From Turnera subulata (Eukaryota > Streptophyta > Magnoliopsida > Malpighiales > Passifloraceae), in the NCBI GenBank assembly GCA_028386065.3, contig JAKUCV010004446.1:25867-89866 (forward strand): a DNA stretch of 64,000 nt, in the 5' to 3' direction. Position 1 is the stretch's first letter, and each line of letters starts with the position of its first letter. Below are positions 1-12,657 of this stretch, piece by piece. Both the position numbers and the translations under genes were made by a program. Below the pieces are notes generated by a model. The model saw only the letters and a program-made list of their open reading frames with translations. It was not told the origin of the DNA and made no database searches.

Positions 1-1413
1 GCAACATACAAGACGTGGGAGGAGATTTCAAAGGCTTTTCTTGAAAAATATTATCCACCTGATAAAGCAGCACGTATCCGGAGCAATATTACATGATTCA
101 CTCAATTCGATGGAGAAAGTTTCTGTGAAGCATGGGAACGTTACAAGGATCTTATTCAAGGATGCCCACAACATGGATCACAATGAGCCTTTGTGCATGA
201 GTTTGGACGCAGCTTCAGGAGGGACATTCATGGCGCAAGCACCAGATGTGGCATATCAGAAATTGGAGACGATGGCAATTAACAGTTACCAAAGCTCTTC
301 ACGATCAAACAACAAGCGAGTAGCTGGAATTCAGGAAGTGGAGACAGTGACAATGCTTAATTCAAAGCTAGATTTTTTGAGTCAGCAGGTAAAATCATGT
401 GTTTCTACTGTTATGCCGAGTTTAATATGTGATAAATGTGCAGGTGCTGGACACAATTCAATGAATTGTCCAACTGGAGACGAGTTGACCATTGAGCAGA
501 TGAACTACATTCATCAACGCCAACAACAACAAGGACCCTACACCAACACATACAATCCAGAATGGAGGAATCATCCTAATTTCTCATGGAGGGAGAGCAA
601 CCCGAACCAGCAAGGTGGTTTTCAAAGAAACGATTATGGGCAGAAGAGTTCAAGCATGCAAATTCCGAAGAATCAAGACATGGATCTTACAACTATGATG
701 AAAGCCATAATGGAGACTTAACGTATGCAAACGGAGATGATGCAAGGATTCAACAATCGGATGGCGAATGTGAAGACTCACTCGAAGATGCTTGAGATGC
801 AACTTGCGCAGCAAGCAGAGGCGATCATGAGGACACCAGGAAACCTACCGGGATAGCCCATAGTTATTCCGAGAGAGCAAGTCAAGGCTGTAGCACTTAG
901 AAGCGAAAAGCAATTAGATGATCCCTATCCACCTAAAGAAGATGAAGCTGACACCATCATTAAGCAAGAAGAAGAAGATGAGCAACCAAAAGGGAAGAAG
1001 CAGTTACCAGAAAAGGAAGTAGAGGAAAAGAAGCAATAGCAAGAGAAGTGGATTCCCAAGTGGAAACTAGCAAAACAGAAAAGAGAGAAACCGAAGGAGA
1101 TATGGCCTGAATTCAAAGCTTACGAACCACCTTTTCCATTCCCTCAGCAACTTCAGCAGTGCAAGAAAGACGAACAATTTGGGAGATTCTTTGAGCACTT
1201 AAAGAAATTGCATATTAATGTTCCATTTACTGAAGTTATTTCTCAAATGCCTGCTTATGCTAAATTTCTCAAAGAAATTTTGTCCAGGTAAAGGAAGCTA
1301 GAAGATTATGAGACAGTGGCTTTGAGAGAGGAGTACATGCAATCCTGCAGAACAAGCTGCCGCTGAAACTGAAGGACCCTGGAAGTTTCTCTATTCCTTG
1401 TAATATTGGTTCT
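1..1413 (+). pseudogene. Athila-like gag with zinc knuckle and linker, broken
   Basis: Frame 1 from the window start reads as retrotransposon gag (capsid region, a YYPP motif then FDGESFCEAWERYKDL) with a TGA at 94-96. The reading moves to frame 2 near 180-200 and continues to 721. A CCHC zinc knuckle (CX2CX4HX4C, beginning CDKCAGAGH) lies near 428-470, followed by a Q/N-rich tail. From 721 to 1413 a charged K/E-rich linker and a segment with FKKLHIN-type Athila features can be followed through several stops and frame changes. Gag would form the virus-like particle and bind the RNA. The N-terminus is outside the window. Confidence 0.75.
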
Positions 1414-1800
1414 ATGTGCATTGAACGTGCTCTATGTGATTTGGGAGCCAGTGTTAGTCTTATTCTAAAGCGAATTGCTGAGAAGCTAGATATTGGAGAT
1501 ATAAAGCCGACTACCATCTCTCTTCAGCTTGTGGATCGATCTGTCAAATATCCAGTGGGGATATTGGAGGATATTCCAATCAAGGTTGGGAAGTTCTTTG
1601 TGCCAGTCGATTTTGTGGTGCTCGACATGGAGATTGATTTTCAAATGCCGATTATTCTTGGAAGGCCGTTCTTAGCTACTGTTGGAGCTCAAATTGATGT
1701 TTGTGATGGAAAGCTTACTTTAAGGATTGGGAATGAGAAAATCGAGTTCAATGTCCTCCGTGCTACCGAAGGACCATTTGAAGAAGACAGTTGTTTCTGA
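1414..1800 (+). pseudogene. Athila-like retropepsin (aspartic protease) fragment
   Basis: The open stretch encodes a retroviral-type aspartic protease. LCDLGAS near residues 8-14 matches the D-[LT/S]-G catalytic motif in its Athila form, and the flap/second-half motif IILGRPFLAT lies near residues 86-95. It would process Gag-Pol. The methionine at 1414 is internal: coding similarity runs in from the gag linker upstream. It ends in TGA at 1798, and family alignment predicts that reverse transcriptase should follow. Confidence 0.75.
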
Positions 1801-3194
1801 GTTGATTCTAATGTGAAAGACGAGAGGCAAAAGGAGGAGAAGCCAATTAGTGACGCACTGCCGGACGATTACCTCGCCATGGTCAAGGCGATTTCTACTA
1901 AAGAAACTCCTTGGTACGCCGATTTCGTCAACTACCTTGTAAGCAGAATTTTACCACCAGGGATTTTATGGCATTAAAAGAAGAAATTTCTTGCCGATGT
2001 GCAAGACTATTTTTGGGAAGAGCCGCTACTTTTCAAAAGGTGCAATGACAACATCACTCGAAGATGCATTCCTGAAGACAAAAATAAGGCAATTCTGTAG
2101 CAGTGTCAAGCCGCACCTTATGGAGGACACTTTGGCGCAAGGAAAATTGCCACGAAGGTATTGCAATAGGCATTTTGTTAGCCTTCAATGTTTTCTGATG
2201 CAAAATCTTTTGTGAAAGCATGTGACAAATGCCAACGAGCAGGAAATATCAGTAGAAGGAACGAGATGTGCAACAAGGAATTCAAGAAGTAGAGCTATTC
2301 GACGTTTGGGATATCGATTTTATGGGGCCATTCCTTGCATCATTCTCTAATCGATACATCCTAGTTGCGGTAGACTACGTGTCTAAATGGGTAGAAGCAG
2401 TCGCAGTACCTCATGATGATGGAAAGACAGTTATTAATTTTCTCAAAAAGAATATTTTCACCAGATTTGGTACTCCACGCAAAATCATTAGTGATGGAGG
2501 GACACACTTTTGCAATAAGAGGTTTGAGGAGTTATTGAGGAAATACGGAGTGAAGCACAAAATTGCGACAACATATCATCCACAAACAAGTGGACAAGCT
2601 GAGGTTTCTAACCGGGAAATAAAGAGGATACTAGAGAAGACAGTGAATCCTAACCGGAAGGATTGGTCATCAAAGTTAGACGATGCACTATGGGCATACC
2701 GAACTGCACACAAGACACCAATAGGGACCACTCCCTACAAGTTGGTCTATGGAAAGTCATGCCATCTGCCTGTAGAGATCCAACACAAAGCTTATTGGGC
2801 AATTAAAGCTCTAAATTTCGACTTGAAGAAAGCTGGAGAAAGGCGTCTACTTCAACTTGATGAGCTTGAAGAATTGCGATTAGAAGCCTATCAGAATGCA
2901 AAGATCTACAAAGAAAGAACAAAGAGATGGCACGATAAGCACATCATTAGATACAAAATCAAGGAAGGTGACCAAGTTTTGCTGTACAATTCAAGATTGA
3001 AGTTATTTCCTGGAAAGCTGAGGTCGAGACAGTCAGGACCCTTTATTGTAAAGAAGGTCTATCAGCATGGAGCAGTAGATATATGGAGTGAAAGAAGCAG
3101 AATTTTCAAAGTGAATGGTCAAAGGTTGAAGCTCTACAATCAAGGCGATTTTCATGGGAGGCGATTCACCGAAAAGCTTCATGATCTACCATAA
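1801..3194 (+). pseudogene. Athila-like integrase; preceding RT/RNase H deleted
   Basis: Sequence 1860-2267 reads, through several stops and frame changes, as the region between RNase H and integrase (PWYADFVNYL, then the zinc-binding part with YGGHFG and CDKCQRA). An open frame 2268-3194 holds the catalytic core: DIDFMGPF with the first Asp, ISDGGTHF with the second, and the downstream Glu in [17 protein letters not shown], then a basic C-terminal domain without an obvious chromodomain. Protease ends at 1800 and this segment starts about 60 bp later, so roughly 2 kb encoding RT and RNase H is missing. Integrase would insert the cDNA into the chromosome. Confidence 0.85.
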
Positions 3195-4285
3195 CCGCCC
3201 ATCCATCCAGTCCAGCTAAGATGACAGGAAAGAAGCGCTGTGTGGGAGGCAACCCACAATTTAAGGTAGTTTTAGTGTTTTGAGTCATTTATTTTTAATA
3301 ATTTTTGTTTTTGTTTTTGAGTCTATGCAGATTGCTAGAAAGAAGGAATTTTTCGAGGAGAGATCAACCACATTGAGGAAGGGTCAAGATGAATTCTTCA
3401 TCAAATTAACCAGAGAAGCTTTTCCTAAACTCAAACTTTTACTTTTCTGTGTAATTTGTGTGATGATTTGCTTGAGTGCTTTGTTGGATTTTATTTGTTT
3501 TGATGCATTCATATACATTTAGCACTTACCCTTAGGTTCCGATGGCAAGCTTATAACAAACTAGGCTTATTTAGAGGAGACAATTTTTAGGATTAGTTTT
3601 TAGGATTTTCTTTATTTTTCTAGCACCCTGGGATTTTTCACTTGTCATAATCCATTAAAAAGATAAAAATAAAAAAAATAGAAAATCACAAAAAAATAGA
3701 AAAACATTTCAGAAAAACACAAAAAATCGGAAAAATAAAAAAAAATGGGGTTAGGATATACCGATTAGTGCACTGTGGCGCACAAGGAGGACAATTAGGG
3801 CGCCCACGGGCTAGGAAAGGCACACCAACCCGCGCATCAGCACGTACCAAGGCGCGCCAACGCACAGGTCAGCGCGCACCAACCAGCCCGGCCGGACGCA
3901 CCACAGGCGCACCCGAGAGCACCCAGGCACCAATCGACGCACCCGCAGGCGAACACGCAGGTGCGCCAATCTGCACCAAAGGCATGCCAAAACCCGAGAG
4001 CATAGGGAGCCCATGCACCGACTCCAATTTTTTTTAGGGGCACCCCTTTGTAATTATTTTTTAGTTAGTCCTAGACCCAGCAAAAATATATATAGGTTAG
4101 TATTCCTTTAGTTTTTAGGATTAGGATTTAGTTTTTTTTATTATTTCATTTAGGGATTTTCTAATCCTTGGAGAAATAGGATTCCTAGAACACACCTACT
4201 TTGAATACTAGTTTGAGGAGGATTCCTAGCACCCATAGGACTAGAAGTCGGCACCAACACATCCTTTTCCACCGCCTCTAGAGCC
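3195..4285. other. Athila-like pol to post-pol ORF spacer with GC-rich block
   Basis: This is non-coding sequence between integrase and the accessory ORF. The GCGCTGTGTGGGAGGCAACC block at 3234-3253 is a recognisable Athila post-integrase sequence. A/T-rich DNA and an A-rich stretch (3655-3745) follow. A sharply GC-rich, CGCACC-rich low-complexity block at about 3768-4037 stands out from its surroundings. Short open frames across that block look compositional, not coding. Confidence 0.6.
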
Positions 4286-4293
4286 TATAAATA
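4286..4293 (+). promoter_or_regulatory. TATA box upstream of the post-pol ORF
   Basis: TATAAATA is followed by a C/A-rich, CT-rich leader and an ATG at 4443, 157 bp downstream. This resembles a plant RNA polymerase II promoter placed inside the element immediately before the accessory ORF. Activity is inferred. Confidence 0.5.
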
Positions 4294-4442
4294 CACACCC
4301 ATACCCCCCATATTTTTCCACACCAAAATCATTCAAGCTCTAGACGTCCACACACCTAGTGCCGATTTTATTTCCCTAGCACCCTTTAGATTTTTCTTTG
4401 ATTTTTCTTTTCGTCTCCTACTCCCTTCAGCCTTAGTTCAAG

Positions 4443-5740
4443 ATGAATTTTCCCAAGAGCAACCCTAGGATGGCCAACACCAACCCTTGCCGACCCAACT
4501 TCACCATCACCGACCATACCTAGCGCTTTATACCTATGCCTAAGTTTACCGAGTACAATCCGGGATGGATTTCTGAAGAGAATCGCGCTAGGTTTGACAA
4601 GCTGATTAGGAGGCCTCTAGTTCTTACGAGGTACATTAATTTTGAGGTGGTTGAATCTTACAATCTTGAGGATCCGATTGGCAAGTATCTTGCCAACATA
4701 GGACTAGTTGATTTTTGCAAGATTAGGGAGCTGTCATACGAGGAGCTTACTTATGATTTTCTTGCTACTTTTGGGTATGACGTGGATCTCAAGGACATTC
4801 ATGATCCCGGCTATGTCAAGTTTTGGCTTGCAAGGAAAGATTATGAGATTAGCTTAATTGATTTCAACAAGATTTTTGGTTTTGATGCCGAAGGATGGCG
4901 AGTTCCTAGCTGTGGCTTTAATGCAAGTGTCATGTGGAATACACTTTGCAGTACTTCATATGCGCACTTGAATGGCTTAGCTAATGACTTGTGCATTAAG
5001 GACAATGCACTGAGGTATTTATACCGAGTTTTGGCACACTCTTTCTTTGGAAGAACCAAAGATGCACACAACGTACAATGTGATGAGCTTTTTGTACTCT
5101 TTTGCATGGTACACGGGTACAAACTCAATGGAGGACTCATATTTGCAAAGGAGAAGATGAGATAGCATGTGGAGGGTTGATCACTCATATTGTGAAATTC
5201 TTAGGAATTAACCTAGATCCCTACACTTTGACCCCTTCTAACCCCACAATTGAGTCTGTGCATAAGCATGTAGCCTCAGCAATGGCCTTAGAACTCCATG
5301 AACCCATTAATCCATATCCTTTTAGTGATGAAGCAGAGGTTGATGAGGAATGCTTTTGTGTTAGCACACAACCGATCCACCGTAAGCCACCATCGTCTAC
5401 ATCATCCATGGAATCCGATTCCTCCAACATCTTCGACTTTCTCATGGGATGGGAAGCTCAAGTTGATGGCATCGCCAATCTCAACAAGACCACCGGAGAA
5501 TTACTCTCTCAAATGGATAAGTTGGCTGACATTGTTGATAAGTTAGGGAGAGTCATGTGCGGAAAATTGGATGAACAAGAGAAGACCATCGCGCAACTTA
5601 GGAAGAAGCTAGAGAACATTGGGAACACACTTGCGAAGGAGAGTTTCATGCATCATCTTTCAATGTGTTGTGTTTTTATTGCTTTATGTGTTTATTTTTA
5701 TAGGATGCACTACAAACTAGTCATCCTTGTGGCAATTTAA
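4443..5740 (+). pseudogene. Athila-like post-pol accessory ORF (env-position; putative plant transposon protein type)
   Basis: The ATG at 4443 is followed by an in-frame TAG at 4521, then an open frame to 5165. Coding similarity passes into another frame (one frameshift near 5150) and ends at 5740. The middle carries the pattern seen in plant transposon accessory proteins: YEELTYDFLATFGY, then IDFNKIFGF, then a helical segment beginning LRYLYRVLAHSFF. The second part has an acidic/Ser-rich linker, a likely coiled coil (about 5490-5640) and a hydrophobic, possibly membrane-spanning C-terminus (about 5655-5735). The position corresponds to the env-like gene of Athila elements. The function is unknown. 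Related domains occur in the two SIRE-like elements of this window. Confidence 0.65.
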
Positions 5741-7597
5741 ATTTCATGTCAATTGTGTTTAATTTTGATGTCATGAACACCTAGTGGCAATGCAATTTTG
5801 ATTTCTCTATCTCTCTTATGGTTGAATGTTACTTTCTCTCTTACTTGGATTATCTTTTGTTATGTGCAATATATGTTTCAATCTAAGTTTGAGGAGAATG
5901 CCTCTCCTATGTGCCCATCTTTTTATCCTTTATTTCTTTTCTTTCTTCGCCAATGAGGACATTGTCCGATTTACGTTTGAGGAGGGGGAACAATTTTTTT
6001 TGCAATTTGTTTGTTTTTGATTTGATAGTGTCAATAAAGAGCATGTTTTTTACTTTAATATATTGAGTATGCATATTTTTTATTCTAGATTACTTAGTAA
6101 AAAGCCATTACTTTTTCAAAAAAATTGTTTTCAAAATCGTTTTCAACTTTATTTTTCAAAATTGCTTTCAAAATTCTTTTCCAAATTGTTTTTTTAAAAA
6201 AAAAACAACAAAAAAATCGACAAGATAAATTTTTTTTTCGAAAAACCCAAAAAAAATTTCTTTGTTTTTCAAATTATTTTCAAACCCACCATTCTATGAT
6301 GAAGATGATTTTGTTGATAGATAACCAGGAGAGTTACTTTGAGTTTTTGAATTCTTTTTCTTTTAGATGCATGAAGTTTGATTTTTGATTGATCTTGTGT
6401 TCATGCTTAGTTACGATGAATTCATGCAAGTTCTAGCATTCTTTGCCTAGCATTTTTCGATACCCTATGCATTATTTTTCAAATTTTTGACGTCAACATA
6501 TATGTCCTAGAAAATGTTTTCAAAACTTTTCAAAACGAATTTTTCTCATAGATGCTCAATGAAAGAGATGATTTAGGCATTCTTTATTTAAACCAACAAG
6601 CCAATAAAAAGTCTACCCTTTATCATTATCCCTTGTTTAACTCCTTTGAGCCTAAATCATGGTAGCTAATTTTTCTTTCTTTACCCACACTTTATCCACC
6701 TTTAACCCTTTGAAACCTTATAACTACCATTCTTTTCTTTCATTATCCATACCCTATTTTCCAAAGTTCCTTAAGAGATTTTTGTTCTATGTTTCTATCA
6801 AGATTTTTTCTATGATAAGTACAATTGTACCGTATCTTTCCATATCCAAGAAGATCTATGCATTGAAGATGTTTGCACTTTCAATTGTTTCAAGTATATT
6901 ATGGAATGTCAAGCGCAGAAAAAAAAACAAAAAAAGAAAAAATTCAACAAAGTCGATTCAAAAAAAAAGAAAAAAAATTCAGAAAAAATTCAAAAAGAGA
7001 TGAGAAATTGTGCAATCAATGGTTTCTGAAACAAGTTGAATTTTCTTTTGATGATCACATGAAGGATGTTACTTCAAGACTTGCACTTTGAGAATTCTTT
7101 TCAATCTCTTGATATTGCACATTGGAATCTTTTCTTAAGTGAATTTTTGAGCTTTGATTTACTATATAACTTTTCTTTGATCAACCTTTACCCAAGATCC
7201 CCATTACACTCTTTGTAAAGTCCTATTGATCTTTTTTAGAGTGTTTATTCATAATAGTGGAGTCAAGTTCTGGAATTTGCCTATGGGACTAGTTTTCAAA
7301 TTTTCATGTCGTCAATTCATTCTTGCATGCATATGGGAAGTCGTTTTTTGCTAAGTGATTTGTGTGAAAGCTCGTGCGGGTAAATCTGACTATTGCATGG
7401 ATGCTTTTTCATGATATTTTCTTTCTTCCTTGGCATTTGATCTTAAACGTTTTTTCATAAGCTCTTAGTGATTATCTTGGAAGTCTTGACATGAATTCTT
7501 TTTGATTGTGTGATCTAGTGGAGATTTTCAAAACCCTCATTTGGTTTATTTTGTTTTATTTGCTTGAGGACAAGAAAACTTTAAGTTTGAGGAGATT
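5741..7597. other. Athila-like 3' untranslated region with polypurine tract
   Basis: Long A/T-rich non-coding region with repeated short TTTTCAAAA-type tracts (6100-6260) and A-rich stretches (6915-6995). It ends in a purine-rich segment at about 7580-7597 that serves as the polypurine tract for plus-strand priming next to the LTR. No gene is seen; small open frames here are low-complexity. Confidence 0.6.
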
Positions 7598-9206
7598 TGA
7601 TAACTTCTAAATGTCAGTGTTTTTATGATGGTTTTGAATGGCTTTTTCTATGTATTCTTGATCGATTATGTGTATATTCTTTCTATTATTGTGTGTTTTC
7701 ATGCATTGTGTCAATTAGTACTTCATTTTTGCTGATTAAGTGTTTTTATTAGGAATTTATCATTTTTATTGAAGAATGGAAGCATTTCAGCCAAGTTTGG
7801 AAACCAGGCCCAATTTAGGAAACATTCTGCAGTGAGCACAACCAACAATTTTGAAGCTTTTGGGAGTTCTAGGCATCGAAAGCAAGTAAGAATAATTGGA
7901 GACAAAACTAGACTTCTAGAGCTTTCTATGAATTAAATTTCATAATTTTTGGACGTATCTACAAGGAGCAGTAGTTATTTTAATCCAGCCCAGGATGCAG
8001 ATTTTTCTGTGTCGACCCAGGCCCAGTGTTTCGGCAATATCTTGAACTACAGAAGTCCAACAGCTAAAGAGAGTATAAATGGACCCCCTAGGTCGACATA
8101 TTCAGAAGGCAGAAGTCAGAGGGCGAAGCTCTGCCGAATTGGTTAGTTATTAGGTTACACACACTAGTAGGGTTAGGGTTTTCTGCTCTGTTGGATCCTC
8201 TAGGCGGTGCCGAATTCCTCATCCTATTTCAAAGGTTATTCCCCACAATAATTCAACATTTTTCCAGAAAGATTTGAAGGTTTAAATTCACGGAATCACC
8301 AGTCCAATTGCAGTAGAAATCGACACCAAGAGGAGCACAAGTCGACGCCTTCATCACCAACACAAATCGGCTACCCAACTTCCCTACTTACTCTTCTTAT
8401 CGTTTTTCTTCCTGTTAAATTATTTACTTGATGAATTCTTGTGAGATATTGATTGATTGCTATTTTATTATGAGGAACTAATTCTCTAATCTAGGATTAG
8501 GGATATAGCCAATTACTTCTATGGTTTTATTATCTATGGATTGATGTTTATTCAATTGATTGTGTTGATTGTTCAATCTATATTTGCAGAATTTATTATC
8601 TACTTTGGATTGATTCTTATTAATTGCAACATGTGAGAGCTGCGTGATTTATATGATGATACCTAGAAGAACATAGATTGATTGATGCTAAAATATGCGA
8701 GAGCTGATAGTTTCTTAGGGCTTGATTGATTGTTTTGTGCTTATTGAGTTTAGTATTGATGCTAGGCTATGCGAGAGCTAGGTAGTAATCTTTGCTGAAT
8801 ATTTGATTCAACATGCGAGAGTTGAGGATTAAGAAATTAGAAACAATTGCCCACAATCACACATCAACATAGATATCGACTCAATGAATAATAAACCTAG
8901 AAAGTAATTGTGTGAATCCCGATTTCCTAGATTGCTTTAGATATCGATAGAACTTTGTTTAGATTAAGTTTGCGATTTTATTTCTTTTCCTTCTCGCCTA
9001 GTCGACATCACCCAACACCATCTTTAATTTGATTTGCCTAGACAATCATAAGCTGTGACATTAGATAGTACTTATTTCCCTTGTTCCGTGGATCGACCTT
9101 GATTAGACTACTACACTATATAGTACATTGTGCGCTTCCACTTAACTATCGTTGCGTTTACTCGTGAGTTATTTGTGTGTCGTGTTGTGAATTGATCAAG
9201 AATTAT
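7598..9206 (+). repeat. Athila-like 3' LTR (first part; last 36 bp at 34216-34251)
   Basis: It starts TGATAAC immediately after the polypurine tract. A TATA box (TATAAAT) lies at about 8074-8080. Four diverged copies of an ATGCGAGAGCTG-type motif occur between about 8630 and 8825. The Tekay-like element interrupts it after 9206. The last 5 bp, ATTAT (9202-9206), are duplicated at 34211-34215, and the LTR then finishes at 34251 with GCATCA. Total length is about 1.65 kb. Confidence 0.8.
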
Positions 9207-12200
9207 TCAAACACATGTGTCCCAATTTTACAAATAAAATACTCAATCAAATGGAATTTACCAAAATACCCCTGAAACCCGGTACACGAAATCCAATGCC
9301 AAACATTATCTAAAAATCTTAATAAAGCGAGATGTCATAAAGAACAAGAGAAAACCGACTTATCAAGCCATAAGTCAACCCGGCATCCAGCCGGAACATC
9401 ATCAGATATCAAATCCCGGCAACCCGCCGATAAAGTAATCAAAATCAATAATGACATCTCAACCAAAATCCAATGCAGCGGAAGAAATAAACAAAGTAAA
9501 AACAAGAGAAGAAAAAATGATATGCACGTCAACTCTATGGATCCAACAGGGAGAAGACACACAGCTACCTGCTGGGATATCCACGTCCATACTCCGGAAA
9601 GGAAAAAAAAGAAACTCAGTGAGCAGTATAAATCTAGTTATGTAGGTGTGCAAAGCAAGTTCGAAAGGAAAGTAGAGAAACAAGCACAAGTAAGCAAACA
9701 CACAATAACCGGTACTAACATGCCAAAAGCATAAAAGCAATCAATTTATGGTTTACATCTGTTTGTGTGTTAAGTTTTATTATTATATTTATTATTATTC
9801 AGGGCCCTCTACTATGTGCGTCGAGCTCGGTCCCGTCTCATGAGACAACCAGGGCATCAGCCCAATATCACCAAGCACATAGCCCAAACATAACCATAGA
9901 GAGAGAGAGAGAGACAGAGAGAAAGAGGGAGGTAGAAAGGGGGAGGTAGAAGGAGGGAGGTAGAACCGGTCATCACAGACCCATATGCTAAACCGCATAT
10001 ACCATGCTATCCCGCATGCAATTCCCGAGGGGTATCACTTCCCGCTCGAACCAACCGGTCATCAGCACACAGTAGTATATCTTTTATTGTGTGTTATTCT
10101 TATTCATACTTATGAGTTCATATGTGCCCAAAAGTCATGATTTACCAGGGTGGTGTGAATTATCCACTAAATCAACATCCGGGTTTCCAACCCACAACAC
10201 AACACAGAGATCACCCAAAATCATATTACATGTTATATCTCATAACAGTTAAACCATATCATGCTCGTTCAACAAACAACAATACACAGGCACACAATAC
10301 AGATCATGGCATGTTAGCAAACAAGGCATGCAACTCAAACAAACCAATCCAACAAGCACATGCATACAGACATAAAAAGACTTATAAAGTCACCTCAACG
10401 ACGATTATCCTGTGGAGTTTTCCCCAAGACAGATCCTCCAGCTCCCGAGGTATTACCCGTGCCTGAATACCGGCACACACAATAATTACAAAACAATTAT
10501 AACAAACCGTGCATGCATGATACTTATATGCTCAACTGAGTGAAAACCCGACCCTAACTAACCGGTTTATGATTTCAGTGTCTAAGCCCAATAGGGAAAC
10601 TCCAAGGAGATTGGGACCTAAGGTGCTCCGGGCTTAAGCCCAACTAAGTCCCAAAAAAAAAAACCTTATCCAGCTCAAAGTACACATGGTCTCTAGGCCT
10701 AAAGCCCACATCCCAGAACTACTATGAAATCCAGATATGTCCTTGGGCTTTGAGCCCATCACTTATTTAAGTCCAAATAATCAAATCAAGTCATAAAATC
10801 TCATTACTGGGCCTGGGCCCGATTTAGACTAATTTCCATTTAAGGGTTTTACCCGAGCCCGAGTTACCGTCCTAAAGGTTCTACCCGCGTCGGACAAACC
10901 GGTCACAAGCTACTCGCTTCCCGCTCTCGGTTTCTACTATGTAAAATACAATTAATACTACCCAATTCAGAATAAATAATACATGCCATGAGTGTACAAC
11001 AAATTATACATCAAGGTAATACCGTTAAATGCTGGAAAGATTGTGTTCCACCGAAACAACAATCCCAAGACGCCGGAACAAAAACATGCTCACCGGATTC
11101 CGGCCAACCCTCGCTGGAAAGTAATCAAGCCCACTGGAGTAATGCCACTACACCACCATTCTAACTCCACAGTTCTGCCAAACCAAAACATCCACGGAGG
11201 TTCAAACCAAACAACAACATTACCCAGATTTCCAACCACAAGCATCCAACACCAAGAACAACTCGAAAAGAAGTAAGGCAGACGAAATCTTACCTGAGAG
11301 CGATCTGTGAACATCAACACCAGATCCACGCACCAGTACACAATTTCTTGCCCGCAGTACCAATCCCGAGATCGTCAACTCCGTGACAACCCGAGCAGAG
11401 CAAGCTCTCAATCGGAAAACAACAACCCTACAACAATCGAGTACCTCTACCACAACTGCACAGCGACCACGCACCGTCCAGCAATGGAACCAACACCATC
11501 GCCATCCATGACGTAAGACACAACCCACCGTCGATCCAACCCCTACACCACAGAGAGAGAATAAAAAAAACGAGACCCGGTTAATTTCTAAACGGGTTAA
11601 CCCACAACACAACACCAATCGAACGAACACAAAGGGAAGAGAAAGAGGAGAATGACGGTGGCCTACCTGCGTAGTTGACGATGGCGACTCGAGCTTCGTC
11701 CTCGAGGTCTCCGCCATGGCCGACGCCTCGGAACTACCCTCTTCTCACAACGCAACAGCGGCGGCTCAACACCAAAAGACAACGATGGTGTGGGGCGTGT
11801 TTGAGGGAAGAGGATGAAGATGGTGGCGGCCGCGCGTGTTTGTGGAGAAGAGAGGATAAGGATGAAAAGAAAAAGAGAGGTGAGTGGCAGCCGATCGGAG
11901 AAAGAGGAGGAGGAGGGAAAGAATGAAGAGAGAGAATGAAAGAGAGGTTTTTATACCTAGGGTTGTCCTAGGGTTTGGCTTGCAGCCCAAAACGGCGTCG
12001 CTCGAGAGCTAAACGACGTCGTCACCTCTTGCCTAAAGCCTGAGGTCAACGCGCCCCCTCCACTTGGTCAACGCCCTTTCCTCCAAGCTTTTATGCTTAC
12101 AATCACTCGAAACGATGTAGTTTTATCAAACTACCTAAACCCTTAATTCCCAACTCCGAAACCCGATTAAAAATCGAACAAAACCTAATAAACGAACCGA

Positions 12201-12338
12201 ACCATCATCAAGGAGATAATTCCAAAGAAAAGGGAGAAATTTCTTGATCCAAAACTCAGGAAAAACATGAGGGTAAAATTGGAATTTAAAATTCCAAAAA
12301 TTCCATAAATAAAAATTATGAAAAATCGGGGCGTTACA
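9207..12338 (-). repeat. Tekay-like 3' LTR
   Basis: Read on the minus strand it begins TGTAACGCCCCG at 12338, the classic start of chromovirus LTRs, and ends at 9207. The terminal TG at that end is altered on the plus strand (TCAAACAC, compared with TGAAACAC in the other LTR). It lacks about 52 bp present in the 5' LTR (28391-28444). It contains a (GA)n run near 9899-9925. The plus-strand sequence to its right (12339-12355) is the complement of the polypurine tract. Confidence 0.9.
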
Positions 12339-12387
12339 GTTCTACCCCACTTAAGAAAATTTCGTCCTCGAAATTACAAGAAAAGAA

Positions 12388-12652
12388 TCAAAACAGATGT
12401 GGATATTGCTCTCTCATATGGGACTCCACCTCCCAAGTAGCCTCATTCGGAGAATGATGGCTCCATCTAACTCGAACCACAGGAATAGTACGACACCTCA
12501 ACTGCCGTACTTTCCGAGCCAAGTTCTCAACCGGCTCCTCGACATAAGTTAAATCATCAGCAACCTCCGACTCCATAGGTGATACCACATGACTCGGATC
12601 AGACCGATAACGCCTCAACATCGAGACATGGAATACATCGTGTATGCGCGAC
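12388..12652 (-). pseudogene. Integrase C-terminus and chromodomain of the Tekay-like element
   Basis: The minus strand encodes HDVFHVSMLRRY, the usual end of the integrase tail, followed by a chromodomain-like module (VRQLRCRTIPVVRVRWSHH, then EATWEVESHMREQYPHLF). Chromodomains of this type are known to direct chromovirus integration to modified histones. The reading is continuous with integrase at 14166 once the inserted LTR (12658-14160) is ignored, which supports the insertion call. It lies next to the polypurine tract and 3' LTR. Confidence 0.85.
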
Positions 12653-12657
12653 AGCTC

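Noticed and set aside
3768..4037. Overlapping short ORFs on both strands
   Set aside because: Open frames follow from CG-rich low-complexity sequence lacking stop codons; no start context or motif.
11220..11717. 165-codon minus-strand frame
   Set aside because: Lies inside the Tekay-like LTR; the homologous part of the other LTR has a broken version; no domain.
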